Both the position numbers and the translations under genes were made by a program. A DNA stretch of 64,000 bases, taken from the NCBI GenBank assembly GCA_001632435.1, contig KV423927.1, forward strand, positions 48,115 to 112,114, given 5' to 3'. Source of the stretch: Calocera cornea HHB12733. Its lineage: Eukaryota > Basidiomycota > Dacrymycetes > Dacrymycetales > Dacrymycetaceae. Under the pieces are notes generated by a model. That model did not search any database and was not told the DNA's origin. It saw nothing but the letters and a program-made list of their open reading frames with translations. Of this stretch, positions 11,836-24,668 are shown one piece after another; positions within the stretch are counted from its first letter, which is position 1; each line of letters begins with the position of its first letter.

Positions 11836-13414
11836 TGTAAGGACGGGATATGGAGTGCTGTGGGTTCAGCAGCGATCAGTAGATGAGAACAGTGAGAGTT
11901 TGCGAGTCAGGGGTTTATATAGCGTTCAAGAGGTGTAAGCGACCGTGACGGCGCATGACTAACGTGGAAAGTGCGCGAATAAAGGGGCGGCAAGCATGCT
12001 TGCTAGCGACGGATATTATCCCGAACTCGCTGGGTAACGTGGGGCGATGGAGTGGTGGTGATGGGAACAGAGAGACTCACGAGGATGTGTGCTGAACGGT
12101 TGTTTGCGAGTGGCGTCAAAGGAGGTGGTGGACGGGATGAAGAGGGGAGGGCGATGATGAGCGGGCATATGAGCGACCAGCGATGCGATAGCAAATGTGC
12201 CTCCGCCGACCTCGCAGCCCCCCGGGTCTCCCATCGCACACGGCCTCGGGTCTCCCCTTCAACGCCGCACCGCGTTTCTCGCCTCGCCCTCACACCACGC
12301 ACAGCTTCCAAGTCTCTCTGTGCCCTGGCCACATTGCCTTACACCTTGTACTATTATTCCCCCTGTATTCCTTACAACTTGACCACATAATCCACCCAGT
12401 CCTCCCAGTATGAAACTTCAATCGTCTGGCCACACCTATTTTGCTCCCGCCTGACTCGATAACGGAAACCCGCTGGCACATTCCATGACCACAACGCGCC
12501 TGCAGCGCGCTCTCGGATTCCAGCCTGATGGGCGCCAATCCTCCGGAACTCCTTCCCTCCCAACTTACCCCCTCCTCTACCTATAGGATGTCCGGGATTT
12601 TCCTCAACCACATAGATAATCAGACCTATAAATCTCAGTTGTGAGACCCGAGCCGTCCTGGTGCAATCCCGCTTTCGCTATAACAGCGGCGGATTTCTCC
12701 TGACAGTCTGCGAATTTCCGAGTGTTGATCGTCTGCTTCCCTCTTCAGGGGTGGTCATCACCCTGTGTGTTCAGCCGGACCTTGGTCGGCCTTCACTTCG
12801 TGGTTAAGCGATATTCCCGAAAGCTGAACGTCCGTTCCGGCTGTTCTGCACGTGGAGAGGCACGAGACCTCGCTAAGGAACAGGCGCGTGGGCCGCATCT
12901 CAGTCCAGTCGGCATCTTCTCGTCTCATGTTACAATCGGTGTTCGGCCGGGATTCTCATGTGCCACAAGCAGAGGTGGAGTGAAGTCGGTATCTCCAGAA
13001 TTCTTTCGGTGGTTACACGCATCTTCTCGTATATCCAAATATAGTGCTTGGAGCAGGAACAATCTAGACCGCCGATGATAGCCTAACCGCGGGTAGCTGG
13101 TCTTCGAGGAAGGACGCCCGCTTCCGAAGACAAAGTGGCCGAAGCTGGAGAATTCGGAGAAGAGGTCGGCTCCGGTGCGGTGCTTGGCAGAAGGTTCGGC
13201 GCGACCCTGACTTGGGTTGTCCAGGCATAATTTCCGCCACCTTCATCTGGCTGCTCAGCCCGGAGCGCGCTGCTATACTGTATACCCTCTGATCAGCTGC
13301 ATTCCCGCTTTACCTGGACACTGTGCAGGCTCTTCTACGCCTCGCGTAACAACCCTGATCTTGCTTGATCGTCCTTCCGCCTCGTCAAGGAGGCTTGAGC
13401 GCTAGGGGCTAAGG
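11836..13414. other. divergent intergenic region UBC4/RPC31, no gene seen
   Basis: About 1.6 kb between divergent starts. It contains a pyrimidine-rich strand stretch around 12190-12420. Short ORFs (for example 12722-13078 plus, 13064-13246 minus) have no recognisable features. Promoters of both genes must lie here; an unrecognised short or non-coding transcript cannot be excluded. Confidence 0.5.
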
Positions 13415-14374
13415 ATGGCGATGGCGGGCGGACGCGGCGGCGGTGGACGAGGAGGGCGAGGCGGGGGATTCGGGCGCGGACGAGGCCGGGGGACGTTTGG
13501 TGGTCCATCGCTCCCCCCAGGCCTGGACTTCAAGGATATCCAAGCGTCCATGGCTGCGCCCTCTGCTCAGTACCCGGTGAGTGCGAAGCCACGCGATGCG
13601 CTAACCCGGGCTGACGCGCAACACAGCCGATGGACGTCCCCAATATGACGGCGCTGGACGAGAAGGAGTCGAGGGCAGTTGTGCACCAGGTGGAGCTCAT
13701 CAACCGGCTGAAGGAATCCAAGTACTGGATCGTGGAGGAGGAGACGAAGAGGACGAATGGTGCGCTTTGGCGTCTCCCGCTGGGCAAGGCCAGGCAAGGC
13801 TGACCAAAGGCCAGATGTGGAACATTGGTATGACGGTCAGAAGCAGAAGGAGACGAAGGAGACAAAGGCGCTTAAGGCCGAGGACTTCAATCCGGAGTTC
13901 TTCCCCGCCAGTCTGTGGGATGGGTACTTCAACCCGACCAAGAAGCAGAAAGGTGCGTCTTGAAATTGCTTAATTCTTCGTGTCCATTGCTAAGGCACCT
14001 GCGCAGTCGTCGAGCCCAAGAAACAGAAGCGAAAGAAGAAGCTCGATATCGATGCGCTCGCTATTGATGACAAGGATGGCGACGCAGTGAGCTCGTCCGC
14101 ACTCTTTTGTTCGCGATGTGCTCACTTCAGTGTAGGAAGGGAATGACGACGACATGGAGAAAGACGAGGAGGAGCAACAGGAAGACTATGATGTGGAGGA
14201 CTTAGAGGGCGATGATGATTATGAGGCCAACTACTTCGATAACGGTGAGGCGGATGATGATGACGATGGAAATGATGACGGCGATCGTGGTGGTGGTGGT
14301 GGTGGTGCGTAACGTCCTTTGCCTATCGCAATCTTGAGTCTGACGGGCAAATTGTTGCAGGTGATTACGATTGA
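13415..14374 (+). CDS. RPC31: RNA polymerase III subunit RPC7/Rpc31
   Basis: Six exons, 13415-13576, 13627-13759, 13815-13952, 14007-14086, 14136-14301 and 14361-14374, give 230 aa. The layout is that of the C31/RPC7 subunit. It starts with an RGG-type N-terminus (residues 1-30), then a LPPGLDFKDIQ block. Next come HQVELINRLKESKYWIVEEE and the PEFFPASLWDGYFNP motif, followed by a basic stretch (KKQKRKKK) and a very acidic Asp/Glu tail ending GGGGDYD. In Pol III this subunit joins the RPC3/RPC6 trimer that helps start transcription. The last exon has only 14 nt, but the ending GDYD is typical of the family and supports it. Confidence 0.87.
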
Positions 14375-15070
14375 ATCATACGCAATAGATTATTTCACAA
14401 GTTGTCTTCACGATTTTCGATCCTGCACGTGTATTTTATCTTAGCAATCGATCTTGACGAGTTTTGCCCGATCGGCGCACAAGGGAATCTGCCGAACGTT
14501 ATCGGCTGATGAGGCGGGTCAGGGGACTAGGGTCTAATAAGAGGCCCTATTTCACATTTAGGCTACGTACGACTAGGCATCGGGATCATGATTGGGATGA
14601 ATGGATGGTTCAAGCGGGACGAGGCGCGGATGTGTAAGATTGTGGGAGAAGCGGAAAGGGGAACCAGCAGGCAGAGAAACACAGAGAGAGATGTAAGCCA
14701 GACGCGCGTGGACATACAGAGACGAGGAGGTTCAGGGGGAGAACGGTACGGGAAAGGAACGAGTGAAGCTAAGGAGTGTAGGAGGCTGCTGTGGCTGCCA
14801 GTGCGAGAGGGTGGGTGACCACGTGGATTGGGCGGGTGCGAAAGATGTGGGAAGAGGTATGAAGGAATAGAACGCGGAAACGTACAACCACAGAGCCCTG
14901 TCATCAGCGTAGGTGGAAATACAGCAGCGAGACCCGAAACTCCCAGCACACCCGCCTTGAACCAGCTCCTTGGCGCACCCGCCCACTCGACTCGTTCGAT
15001 GCTATCGGACGCCTGCCTCGGCCATATACGCCGCTTAGGCCTTGCCCTGATGAATGTGTTAGCATAGAAT
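14375..15070. other. intergenic between convergent RPC31 and PP1
   Basis: About 700 nt between convergent stops. A 176-codon minus-strand ORF (14563-15093) overlaps the PP1 stop codon and is low-complexity; it is probably 3' UTR, not a gene. Confidence 0.55.
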
Positions 15071-16531
15071 TCAGCCAGTCTCCCGCCCTGCACCCACCTT
15101 CTTGTTCCGGGGAGGCGTTACAGGCCGGTTTCCTCCCATATTCATGCCACCGTAACCACCAGGGTACTTAGATTTCTTCTCTGCTGGCTTCAAAATCTTA
15201 TGGGTGCACGTTAGTCCAAGCGTATCTCATATTGACGGAGAGCTTCTCACCTGGAAAGAGCACAGCAGGGTCTCGTCCACGCTCATCATCGCACCGGCAT
15301 TGTCGAACTCTCCGCAATAGTTCGGCGCGGAGAAGAGAGTGACGAGCTGCCGCTTGGCGAAGAACTCGTACCCATCCTCCACGACCTGATGGGCACGACA
15401 GATGAGGTCCATGTCGTGCTTCTGGAGGAACCGCGACACGACGTCGGGTCCGAATGTGAACGACACGCCACGGTCGTTCTCGCTCCAACCGGTGATATCC
15501 TTATCGGGATCCGACCACAGCAGGTCGCAAAGAAGACCTGGGAAGACAAATAAGGAAATTACATGCGTGTAATAGTCGTGTGCCACGCACCTGTATCAGG
15601 CACATCGGTTGGCCTCATCACCCGCCTAATCTGCTCCATGCTCTGCAAGTCGGGGCTCAATCCACCGTGCATGGTGAAGATCTTCTCATCGATGATCGCG
15701 GCGATGGGGAGGCAGTTGAAGCAGTCGGTGAACGTCTTCCATAGCTTGATGTTGTACCTCCGCTTACCTAATAGAACCGGGTCAGATAAATGCCTACAAT
15801 GACGTGGCAAACAGCCTAAAATTGACGCACATTCGTCATAGAACCCGTAGATGCGGTTGATGCTAGCACACTCATGGTTGCCCCGCAGGATGAAGAAGTT
15901 TTCCGGGTACTTGATCTTGTAGGCGAGCAAAAGGCAGATCGTTTCGAGGGACTGCTTCCCTCGGTCCACGTAGTCGCCCAGGAAAAGGTAGTTAGCCTCG
16001 GGAGGGAAGCCACCGTATTCGAAAAGCCGAAGGAGGTCGTAGTACTGTCCATGTATATCGCCTGGAGAGAAGGAAGTGGAAGTAAGCGGATGACCAACGT
16101 GACGACACGCGGCGTGTCGACGTACCACAGATCTTGATAGGAGCCTCCAACTCGAGCAGTATAGGCTGGGCGATGAAAATCTCCCGTGCTTTTGTGCACA
16201 AGTACTTGATCTCGTACTCCTGTAGTTGTACAGGCTTGCCGGGTCGGTTTCCTCGCACTACAGAGGGCGAAACGCGCCGTCAGTTGAGCTGTCCGACCGT
16301 CACGCGATACCGGGCAAAAACTGCGTGATCGGCGCCAGACGACCCCATAAACACCTCTTCCCTCTCTCTAGACGGCCCCATGATTCTCTCCATCCGTCGT
16401 AGCCCTCATTTCCACCTCCTTCGCGTCGTTTGCCCGTCCAAACAAGCTCCAGCGAACCAGCAAAACAACGCACCTTCCAGCAACCGATCGATTACGGAAT
16501 CCAAGTCTATCTCTGCCTGCGGCTCGGCCAT
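15071..16531 (-). CDS. GLC7: serine/threonine protein phosphatase PP1 catalytic subunit
   Basis: Six exons on the minus strand, 16474-16531, 16126-16257, 15831-16061, 15591-15767, 15251-15537 and 15071-15196, give 336 aa. All metallophosphatase motifs are present: GDIHGQ, GDYVDRG, and LRGNHE, with later His ligands in MHGGLSPD and ICRAHQVV, and the [14 protein letters not shown] block near the C-terminus. The N-terminus ([19 protein letters not shown]) and [12 protein letters not shown] are diagnostic for PP1 rather than PP2A. The enzyme dephosphorylates many targets in mitosis, glycog​en metabolism and transcription, guided by regulatory subunits. The C-terminal tail contains the TPPR motif ([10 protein letters not shown]), a known CDK phosphorylation site in PP1. 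One PP1 gene per haploid genome is usual in fungi. Confidence 0.96.
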
Positions 16532-17704
16532 TATATCTTGCTTTCGCGGGTGGATAGGCGCGGAAGGCGAGGGCGAGCGAAACGAGGGGTAATTTGAGGG
16601 ACGAAAAGCGAAGCTTGTCGTGTGAGGAGCGGTCGGATGGGTTGTTTAGGTTACGTGAGCGGCGTCAGCTGGGGCGGTTCTGGAAGGCGCGATAGCCGTG
16701 GACTCCGATGGGGTTGTACTGCACCCCCGTACGCGCCGTCAGCTTGTTTGTAATAATACGTGGAGGAAGGGAGAGGAGATGAAGACGGGCGGGGGAGGCA
16801 GCGAGGAGTGGTGCGGGTGGATGATGGGAGCAAGCAAGAGACGAGGAGGACGACGCGGGAGCAGGATGAAGCGGTGCGGTGCCAAATGTCCCACAATATG
16901 CACGAAACTCTCTCCGACTCCGGGGGCGGAGTCGACGGCAGTAGTGACGGCGCTCGCACAGCGACAAACAACAGCAACGGGGCGGCTCAACTCACCAAAT
17001 ACAACAGGCTTATCGAAACAGGCGCTGTGGGACGTCGCACCTGAATTGTTGGGTTTGTACAGCGCCAGATCGTCGTGTTGTCGTAGGCGTAGTTAGAGGC
17101 GGTACAGGGACGATAAGGCCGAAAACGCGCCCGGACAGCAACCCTCTGCCGCCCCTGCGTGTCAAATCCTCACGCCGCGCGCGCCACACGGGATTGTGTG
17201 GGATCGGTCGGGCACTCCTGGACCGCCAGACCGGATAATCACCAACGTTCTAACTAACTTACCCGCTGTTTATTTCCTTCAATCAAGCCCCTGTCTAATT
17301 AAGGCACTTTGCCGCTAATTGTTGCCGACTGCGCTTCTCTGCGACACTACCGCAAGCCCCTAACTGCCAACCCCAGCGGGCACACCCGTTCCTCACCGTC
17401 ACCACGGGCGGTTTCGGAATCGATTCAAACTCCTGCAGACCGCTGCAAGCTAGACCTCGCGGTGATCACTCTTCAAATTCCGGACGCGCATGTTCCGCTC
17501 GAGTCATACCGCATCAGTAACCCCGGCACAAGGCACCGGTGTCAATTGCGCTATGATATGCATGACATCATTGCAATCGTGAATTGGATGCATAGTATGG
17601 TACACGTATGTGGAGAAAGGAAATGACAGGGACTCGTGAATGGGTCGGTGGAGGTCGCAATGGATACAGCAGGTCGCATAAACATCGTTTTAGAATAGTC
17701 CGGT
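16532..17704. other. intergenic upstream of PP1, no gene seen
   Basis: About 1.2 kb between the PP1 start and the stop of the PH protein. It should hold the PP1 promoter and the PH gene 3' end. ORFs in it are short, mutually antisense and without family features. Confidence 0.55.
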
Positions 17705-20431
17705 TTATGAGCGACTGGTAGACGCTGCCGAGTTGGGAGGTGCCGCGATGGTACCGACTGCAGTGCTGGCAGGCACCGGGTGCGCTGTGGTTGGCGTACT
17801 CCCATCCTGAGGAGGGCGTCTTCTTCTCCGCCGCCGGGGCAGAGTGGGTAGCTTCGGCATCGGCCGTTCGTCCAAGTCCAGCGCTATGTTTGTTGCCGCT
17901 TGGAACGCCTGCAATTATGTAAGCATGTGCCAAGCTTTCATGATTGAAAGACTACCAACCTCGATCCAGTTCACAACGTCTACAAGGGTATCTGCTTGGA
18001 GGAGGAACTGCTCTCCCTCCGCCCTCACTCGGATCACATTCTTCCGCTTCTTGTAATCCGCACCCAACCCACTTTCCGCGCCTTGCATGGTGTAGTGCCT
18101 CAACATAGCATTTCCGTGGTGGAAGCTGGGCAGATGGGGATGGCGCAGCGACGTCGAGTTTGCCGAGGCTGGCGTGGCCCTCGTCTCCTTGTCCCGAAGA
18201 GCAGGGACGGAGACGCTGGTTGCGGGAGGCGACAATTTCTCGAAAGGAGATGGACCCGGTCGTTCGGGAGAAGGCGGCGGAGGTGGCGAGTGGTTTCCGT
18301 TCATCGCAGTGGGCGAGCTAGACAGGGGCGTATGACTAGACGCGATCGAGGTACGGACGAAATGGGATGATGATGGAGGAGAAATAGCAAGAGAAGTGGC
18401 GCGGCTGGTGTGGGACGACGCAGAGATCGAGGACACCCTCCGGCTGTCGGTGGCGGACGAAACGCTCGCTCGTCGTGCCTTCCTCTCTTCCTCCATCCGT
18501 GTTTTGGCGCGCTCGATTCGAAGAGCTCGATCCTTGTCTTCCAATATGCCTTCCGGCAAATGCACGTGCCTAGCGTTGCCGGCCTCAGCGCAGCCCTTGC
18601 CGTTCCAAGCCTGATACCCCTTGATTGGCACCTTCCTCAGATCCTGACGGAAGACCTTCAGGGAAGAGCCGTGCAGCTCGAACCAGTACTTCTTCCAGCT
18701 CCTGTCGCGCGCCTGCACACCAGGGGCAGAGAACTCCATCTTGCGCTGGAGCGTGCCCTCGATGTGCACGCCGCATGAATAAATCGGAAGCTTCTCTTTC
18801 CCTTCCTCCTCTCTCGCGGAGGAGCGGGCGACCACGCTGTGTGGATGGGGTGGAGAGTAAGCAGGAGGGTTGATAGCAGGAAGAGAAGTGCGCCGCTTCA
18901 TGGCCGGTACAGCTTTGGGCACGAGGACTTCGTCTTCCAGAATAGTCTGAGGCTTGGGTGCGCCTTCCGGTACCGGGATCTTCCATGTCTCCGCACTCAG
19001 ATCGACAAGACTCTGCGACTTCTGGTGGTACAAGTTTGGGCGCGATCGTGTATCAGAATCCGTTGCACCGCGTGGCCTAGTCGTAGCCTTCGGTTTTGGT
19101 GTGTGCAGCGGGCTGAGCTCGCTTATAGACTTGGAGACCGTCTTTGACGTGAAGTAATCCCGCTCCTTAGCCTTCGTAGATTTGGAGGGCCCGGGTGTAG
19201 GCGTGCCGTCGGCAACTTGCGCCTCATCTGAATCAGGACTTGTGTGGGCTAAGAAAGGCCGGGTGATCGGAGCCATTGCGGCAGTGAACGAGGTCATGGA
19301 GGGTCCGGTGGCCGCCTCCCTTCGGGAAGTGCGTGCTGTCGCCGTGCTCGAGCTAGTAGCAGCGCTCTCGGTACGTTGCCGAGCTGCCAGACTGTGCTCG
19401 CCCAGGCTCTCAGACAGGGCAACATTGCTGCTCCCGTCACTTGAAGAGCGGGTGCTCCGTGCATCACCTTCGGTGCTGGTCCCCTCTTCGCTCGTGCCGT
19501 CACTCTCTTCACCCTCATCATCCGAACTTCCGGGGCTGCTGCTCCCCCCGGCCTCCTCTTGATCCTCCTGCACTCCCGGCGACATCAGAACTGGTACGAT
19601 CCGCCTTGCACGGCGCGCTTCTTGCTCGGCATCTTCACCCACGATGGGCGTTACGGGCGGGAGCGGGAAAAGGGTGAGGGGTCGAGGGACGACAGGAGTG
19701 AGCATCACCGCGGGGGTGATGCGCATGCTGGAATTTGCGGGCATGCCGAAATCTGGCCGGTTGAACCCACGGCGACCAGACAGGGGAGATATGGGGGAGT
19801 TGACGGGTGTTTGCGTGGGGTGAGGGATGGTCAGTCGGCGTACTTGAATAGAAGAGAGTTTGTTGAGATCGGGCGAGTCGGGAAGCGAGGTGTTACCGGG
19901 GATGATCAACGGCGGAGGCGAGGGTGGGCCAGGCGCGGGAGCCAGCGCACCTCCCACGCAGAACGTGCGGGAAGCGAGCGCATTACCGGGAGGCTTGCTT
20001 GCCAAGGGTGCGGACTCCTTTGCTGCATCCAGCCCCTGTCGGGCCTCCTCTGCCGTGGGTGCCTCCTCCATTTCACTCGAAGGTGACGAGGAGATGGTGA
20101 CGACGCTCTCGTCCTTCTTCATCCCTCTGTTTATGCCCAGCCCAATCCCGTTCATCTTCGGCTCATGTTCCAGCACAGTCGTTAGTGGGTGTGATTCGGG
20201 GGAGGAGTCGTATATTGACGTTCCTTCGGATGTCCCGTACGAGTCCACAGAGCCGGTTCGTCTTGAGGTCGGTGAGCGATCGTCGCGGAGGAGGATGGAT
20301 TTCGTATATGTTGTGGGCTCCTCCAGCTCGGGATCGTGGAGGGGAGCATGGCCATTCATGGTGGTTGGTAATGTATTGGAAGAAGTAATGTCTTTTATGC
20401 GACCGGAAATAGTGTAGGCCGAGGGGAACAC
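17705..20431 (-). CDS. PH-domain protein with long disordered N-terminus and split PH domain
   Basis: Two exons on the minus strand, 17960-20431 and 17705-17908, give 891 aa from the first Met; a second in-frame Met at 20359 (start MNGHAPLHD) is equally likely and would remove 24 residues. Residues 1-540 are Ser/Pro/Glu-rich and disordered. A pleckstrin-homology domain begins near residue 550 (GTLQRKMEF, then [17 protein letters not shown]) and finishes with [20 protein letters not shown] and [13 protein letters not shown], the final helix Trp being conserved. Between the halves lie about 170 residues of low-complexity Ser/Pro/Arg sequence. PH domains bind phosphoinositides or proteins at membranes; the ligand here cannot be read. 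The intron falls in the final helix. The C-terminus carries seven Arg in a row. Confidence 0.83.
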
Positions 20432-23301
20432 AGATCACGAGATGTGAGTCTCGTCCTGGTCCTCAGACGGGGTGAGACGGATGTGGGTAACGAGTTGCTG
20501 CTGGATGCTGATACTGACATGAACGTCGGGATCACTTATGCGAGGCGGAGCGGGGCCATGCACTGGCGCATGATGCACGTTGTATTTCAATCGGAGGGGG
20601 ATGTATGCGCCCTCTCGAGGCCCGTTTGGCGGGCGGCAGGGATATATATCCAGAAGAGAGGAGCAACGCTGTCCAGGGGCTATTTGCACGCTCGGCGGAC
20701 TGATGATGGCTATGCTCGAAGATCGGGTGTCAGGTGCCTTGGGCGCAAACTGTAGGGCCGTGGGCTCGGCTCGGGGCTACAAAGCCGGGTTAGCACGCGT
20801 TGCTCAGGGTTGCGAGCTGGCACGAAGCCATGCTTACGCGACAATGGAAGCCAAACGAATGTAGCTGATTGGCTGAGCTCTGCGGGATGGCCTGATAACG
20901 GCGAAGCAAGGGGGGATGAACGGTTAGACCAGCGAGGTGGATGGCGGTCGAGAGCAGAGGAGCGGCGTGAGCGTGAGAGGTGGTGTGCGTCCCCCAGTCC
21001 GAGGCAGCCTCCCTCGCCCGTTGTCACCGCTGCTGTGTGTGCTCGTATAGGAGGCGCTGCTGGCCGAACGAGTGGTCCAGTGAGTCGGTTTGCATGTGGC
21101 CCGCCTTAGGTGACGTATTGCTTCCGCAAGCGTGACGTAGGGGCTCGGCCTGCCCGTTTGACCGATCATGCGCTGTGCCGATCCTGCCATGGCCGCTGCC
21201 GAGCCTCGCTCCTACCCCGCGTTTCGCTTTCTTGGCCTATTTCTACTTGTCAACCCAAAGTTATTGCATATTTAGATGGAGGATTTACAGATTAACAAGC
21301 ATCTCCAACCAGTCCATGCGTGTTCTCACCACGAAGTCCCACTCGAATTCACTGCATGATCGGCGTGTTGATCCCGCGTTCGCACATCCTCGGAGCGCGC
21401 GATGGCTGCTCCAACGTTGGTGCGCCTCCCCACCGAGCATCGGACACGCTAAGCGCGCCTTACACCACCTCAAACTCCTCGGCCAACAGTACCCGCTCGC
21501 CTTCGTAAGATAATGTTCGATCGCGTGCGCAGCAGGACAGGGATCCCAGCACGCTGGATATTATCTGCCGCTCTCGGCTGTGCTCATGAGACAACGCTGC
21601 ATGTCGGCATTGCGGTCCTCAGCGAAGACGGGAGGGATACGATCCCGGATTCGGCCGTGGCCGGTGCAGTACTGCGCCGCCGTCGACTCCCCATTCCGCG
21701 ATACACTTCGTAATATCCAGCGCGCCACTGGATGTTTTACTCTGGGCGTGCACCGTGACGTATAAGCTGGAACTCATGAGCGTTTCTTCGGCATCAGCAG
21801 ACAAATAACGGCTTACCGACTTCCTGGAACGAAGGCCTTTCGGAGTAATCGTCCGACGAAGCGGCGCTCCAAACGTTCCCGATCGAAGCCGAACGAACGG
21901 CAAGCTTATCAGCCGTTAATATCGATGCGGCTGCCTACCCTTTACCGCCTCTTGCGCCAATGATGACATCCTAGATATCATTAATGGGAAGGCGTGTGGG
22001 ATGGGGCTTCCCCCAGTGGTCCCGGGGTCCAACACCTCGATTGCCACAGTTGTGGGGCATAACAGATGCCGTTGGGAGCCCCACACTTAGCAGGGCGGCG
22101 TGATCAAATACACCCGACAGCGAAGCATCCACACTAGATGTATTAATGCACCCGAAGTCGTACAGGACGTGGCTCTGCATTCAACGAAAGCGCAGTAGTT
22201 CAAGAGAGCAGACGGCCGCGCAGATCGTGAGTTCGTGAATGACAGATTTGGGTCTATTGATGTACCCCTCATGAAGCCGGCCAGGCCCGTGCCTCAGTTC
22301 TCAGCACGAACAGAAATACGGTATGCCCGTGCTTCGCTTCACTGTGCCTTAGCACTGCACGCAAATTTCATTACTCTGCAGATCACACGCAAGCGCGAAA
22401 TGCATCGCCTCAGAGTAAACATGCGGTCTTATGACGACGACAGCCATTGACCACCCGCAGACTTTCTATTCGTATACTTAGCCCACCCCGGCCTGACGAT
22501 CCCCTCGCGTCATCCCGCGAAACCGCCTCGAGGGGGTGACGACCCGGTTGTGCTCGCGCTACGGCCGAGGACGAGCATGCGCCCGTCGCGCGCCAAATCG
22601 CTCTGTCGCAAGGGCAGCTGACAACCCCACAAGGCACGTTCCAGTCCACGCGATGGCGACTACGATCTTATCGAGACGGGGGAGGAAGTACTGTATACGG
22701 TTGTCGACTGGACGGTCGGGTCGACGCGTTGCTGGAAACGCGCACGATGGGGAGCAACCCGCGTCATGCTCAACGGAACGGCACCTCGGCGTTGGTGGCG
22801 GTGCATAGTCAAAACCTTAATTTGACTGGGCTTCTCAGGGACCAGCTATCGTGTTTTCGTCTCGCACCATCTTCTACAATGATTGATGATCTCGTCTAAC
22901 CATTCGCAAAGCTGGTGTTCTTGCTTTGGATTTGGATTTGAAGAGTGCACCGATGGGAGATCAAGAGCTCTGAGAAACCCTGGAGACTGGCCGGCACGGT
23001 GAATCTATGGTATCCTCTCCGGCGTCGTTCGCTTGGCAACCATGAGCCTCATTGACAAAACACATGTTGCCATGGCTGGCGTGAGACGGCTTCTTGCGCG
23101 CCCAACGTCGCTCTCTGGCCCTGGCATATAAGGCTGCCCCTTGGAAGACTCTTCCCCCTCACCAGCTGCGCTGTCATCCACCCCCTTCATCGTCTCTGTC
23201 TATCAACTCTGAGCCCGGTGCTCTTACTCCCCTTTCAGTTGACCTGAGCCTGTCTTTACCTCACTTATTCGCCCTTTCCACTTCAAACCCCCAACACCAT
23301 C
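20432..23301. other. 2.9-kb region without recognisable gene
   Basis: No ORF here shows family features, codon pattern or splice-linked extension. The left end should hold the PH-gene promoter and the right end the promoter of the secreted protein. I looked for retroelement and transposase motifs, long terminal repeats and tRNAs and saw none, though a heavily decayed element could be missed by eye. Confidence 0.45.
23127..23131 (+). promoter_or_regulatory. TATA box of secreted-protein gene
   Basis: TATAA in the context GGCATATAAGGC lies 171 nt upstream of the ATG at 23302, followed by a pyrimidine-rich leader that ends CACCATC before the start codon. Confidence 0.5.
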
Positions 23302-24086
23302 ATGTACTGCCGTCCTTCCTTACTCGCCATCCTGGCGCTCGCATCCGTTGCCATCGCGTTCCCGGTGGGACGCCCAGAGACTCGCGCAGCCGCTGCTGTT
23401 CGCCGAGCGGCCGCGATAAACTTTGGTTCTTGCAGTGATCCCGAAGTTACCGTCAACAACGGAGTGTTCAGCGTCGGTAACACTGTTCGTTGGGCTCTCA
23501 TATGTTAAGGATCGTCCACTGATTGTGTTACAGAAAGACTTCGGTTCCGTGCAATCATCCACGTTCCTCGATGACGTGACGCTTGGGATCTGCAACGTGC
23601 TCGCCACCAAATGTGGTGTTGACGGGATCACCAATGGTAAGCGTTGGCTCTCTTTCAAGACCCAATATTCTTTGCTGACAATGCGAAGGTGACTGTTCGA
23701 CCGCGGCGTCTGATGCCATCGGTGTGGGCAACAGTGCCGGCGCGGCCGACGAGTTCAACTCGGTTCTGGGTATCACCGTGAGCCGACATACTTTTGCCAG
23801 TTAATACTGTCCTGATGTGCGGTTATCAGAGCGACTTTGCTTCTACGGCAGCTGCTGCAGCGGGCGGTGCGGCTGTAGCTACTACTACTGCCGATGCTAG
23901 TAGTACGACGACCTCTGTGGCTAGCAAGGCGACTCACACGAACGTCGCCGCGGCTGCATCTGGCAGTAAGTGGTGTCCCCATCTATCCAGGATCTCGTGA
24001 CTAAGAGTTGCGCAGAAGATGGAAAGGGTGGCAAGGGTGGCAAGACCGAATGCGTACGGAGCGTGCCTCAGGCTGAGGCTGCCTAA
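23302..24086 (+). CDS. small secreted Ala/Thr-rich protein
   Basis: Five exons, 23302-23484, 23534-23636, 23689-23777, 23830-23965 and 24016-24086, give 193 aa. A clear signal peptide (MYCRPSLLAILALASVAIAF) is followed by a propeptide-like Arg/Ala segment (RAAAAVRRAAA). The core (residues about 40-125) contains FGSCSDPEV, TLGICNVLATKCG and GDCSTA and looks like a small Cys-stabilised fold. A linker rich in Ala/Thr/Ser (about residues 125-175) and a Gly-Lys repeat (GKGGKGGK) with one more Cys end the protein. I do not know the family; many wood-decay and mycorrhizal fungi secrete related small proteins. The linker suggests O-glycosylation or cell-wall association. The first donor (GTTCGT) is the least certain junction. 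Confidence 0.72.
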
Positions 24087-24668
24087 GGCATTACCTGCAC
24101 TGTTGTCGTTTCGCATTCTTTATCTCGCTCATTTGTTGTCTTCTGTGGAGTACTAGACAAAACTTTGAATATACAGCGTCTCGAAAAATTGTGTGCTGTT
24201 GGCTTCTTGTCAGAGCCGGCATCTGCAAGCGAGCTGCTGGCATGACATTGGGTCATATTGCCGTATCGACAACCTATGTAGAGTACTTCCATAGCTCGTG
24301 TTGTTGTGGGGGACCATCGGTGACCTATTTAAAAGTCTGACTCTAACGGGGAACTGTGGGTATGTTCAATAGACCATCGTATACGAGAGACACAGCCAAT
24401 GAGTGGATTGTATGAACACCTTCAGTCTGGCATGCTTCGGTAGAAGTACAAGGCGGTGTATATCTGCTTCGCATGCATGCACATTACACAAAGGGATATC
24501 TCCTCGCCCCTCGCCACTTTGTCCCCCCACACCCTGACCCGGATGAAGCTGGACTGCGACGGGTAGATACTATGCCACCGCCCCTTCACACCCAGTGCCT
24601 ACGCCATCAATTCATCTCCACCTTGTTCCGTCTCCACCACACCCGGTCCTTCTTCTAGACTCGCTGAC

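Noticed and set aside
14563..15093. 176-codon minus ORF downstream of PP1
   Set aside because: Overlaps the PP1 stop region, low complexity, no recognisable domain; best explained as 3' UTR.
20432..23301. Possible transposon or retroelement remains
   Set aside because: No terminal repeats, reverse transcriptase, integrase or transposase motifs were seen in any frame.
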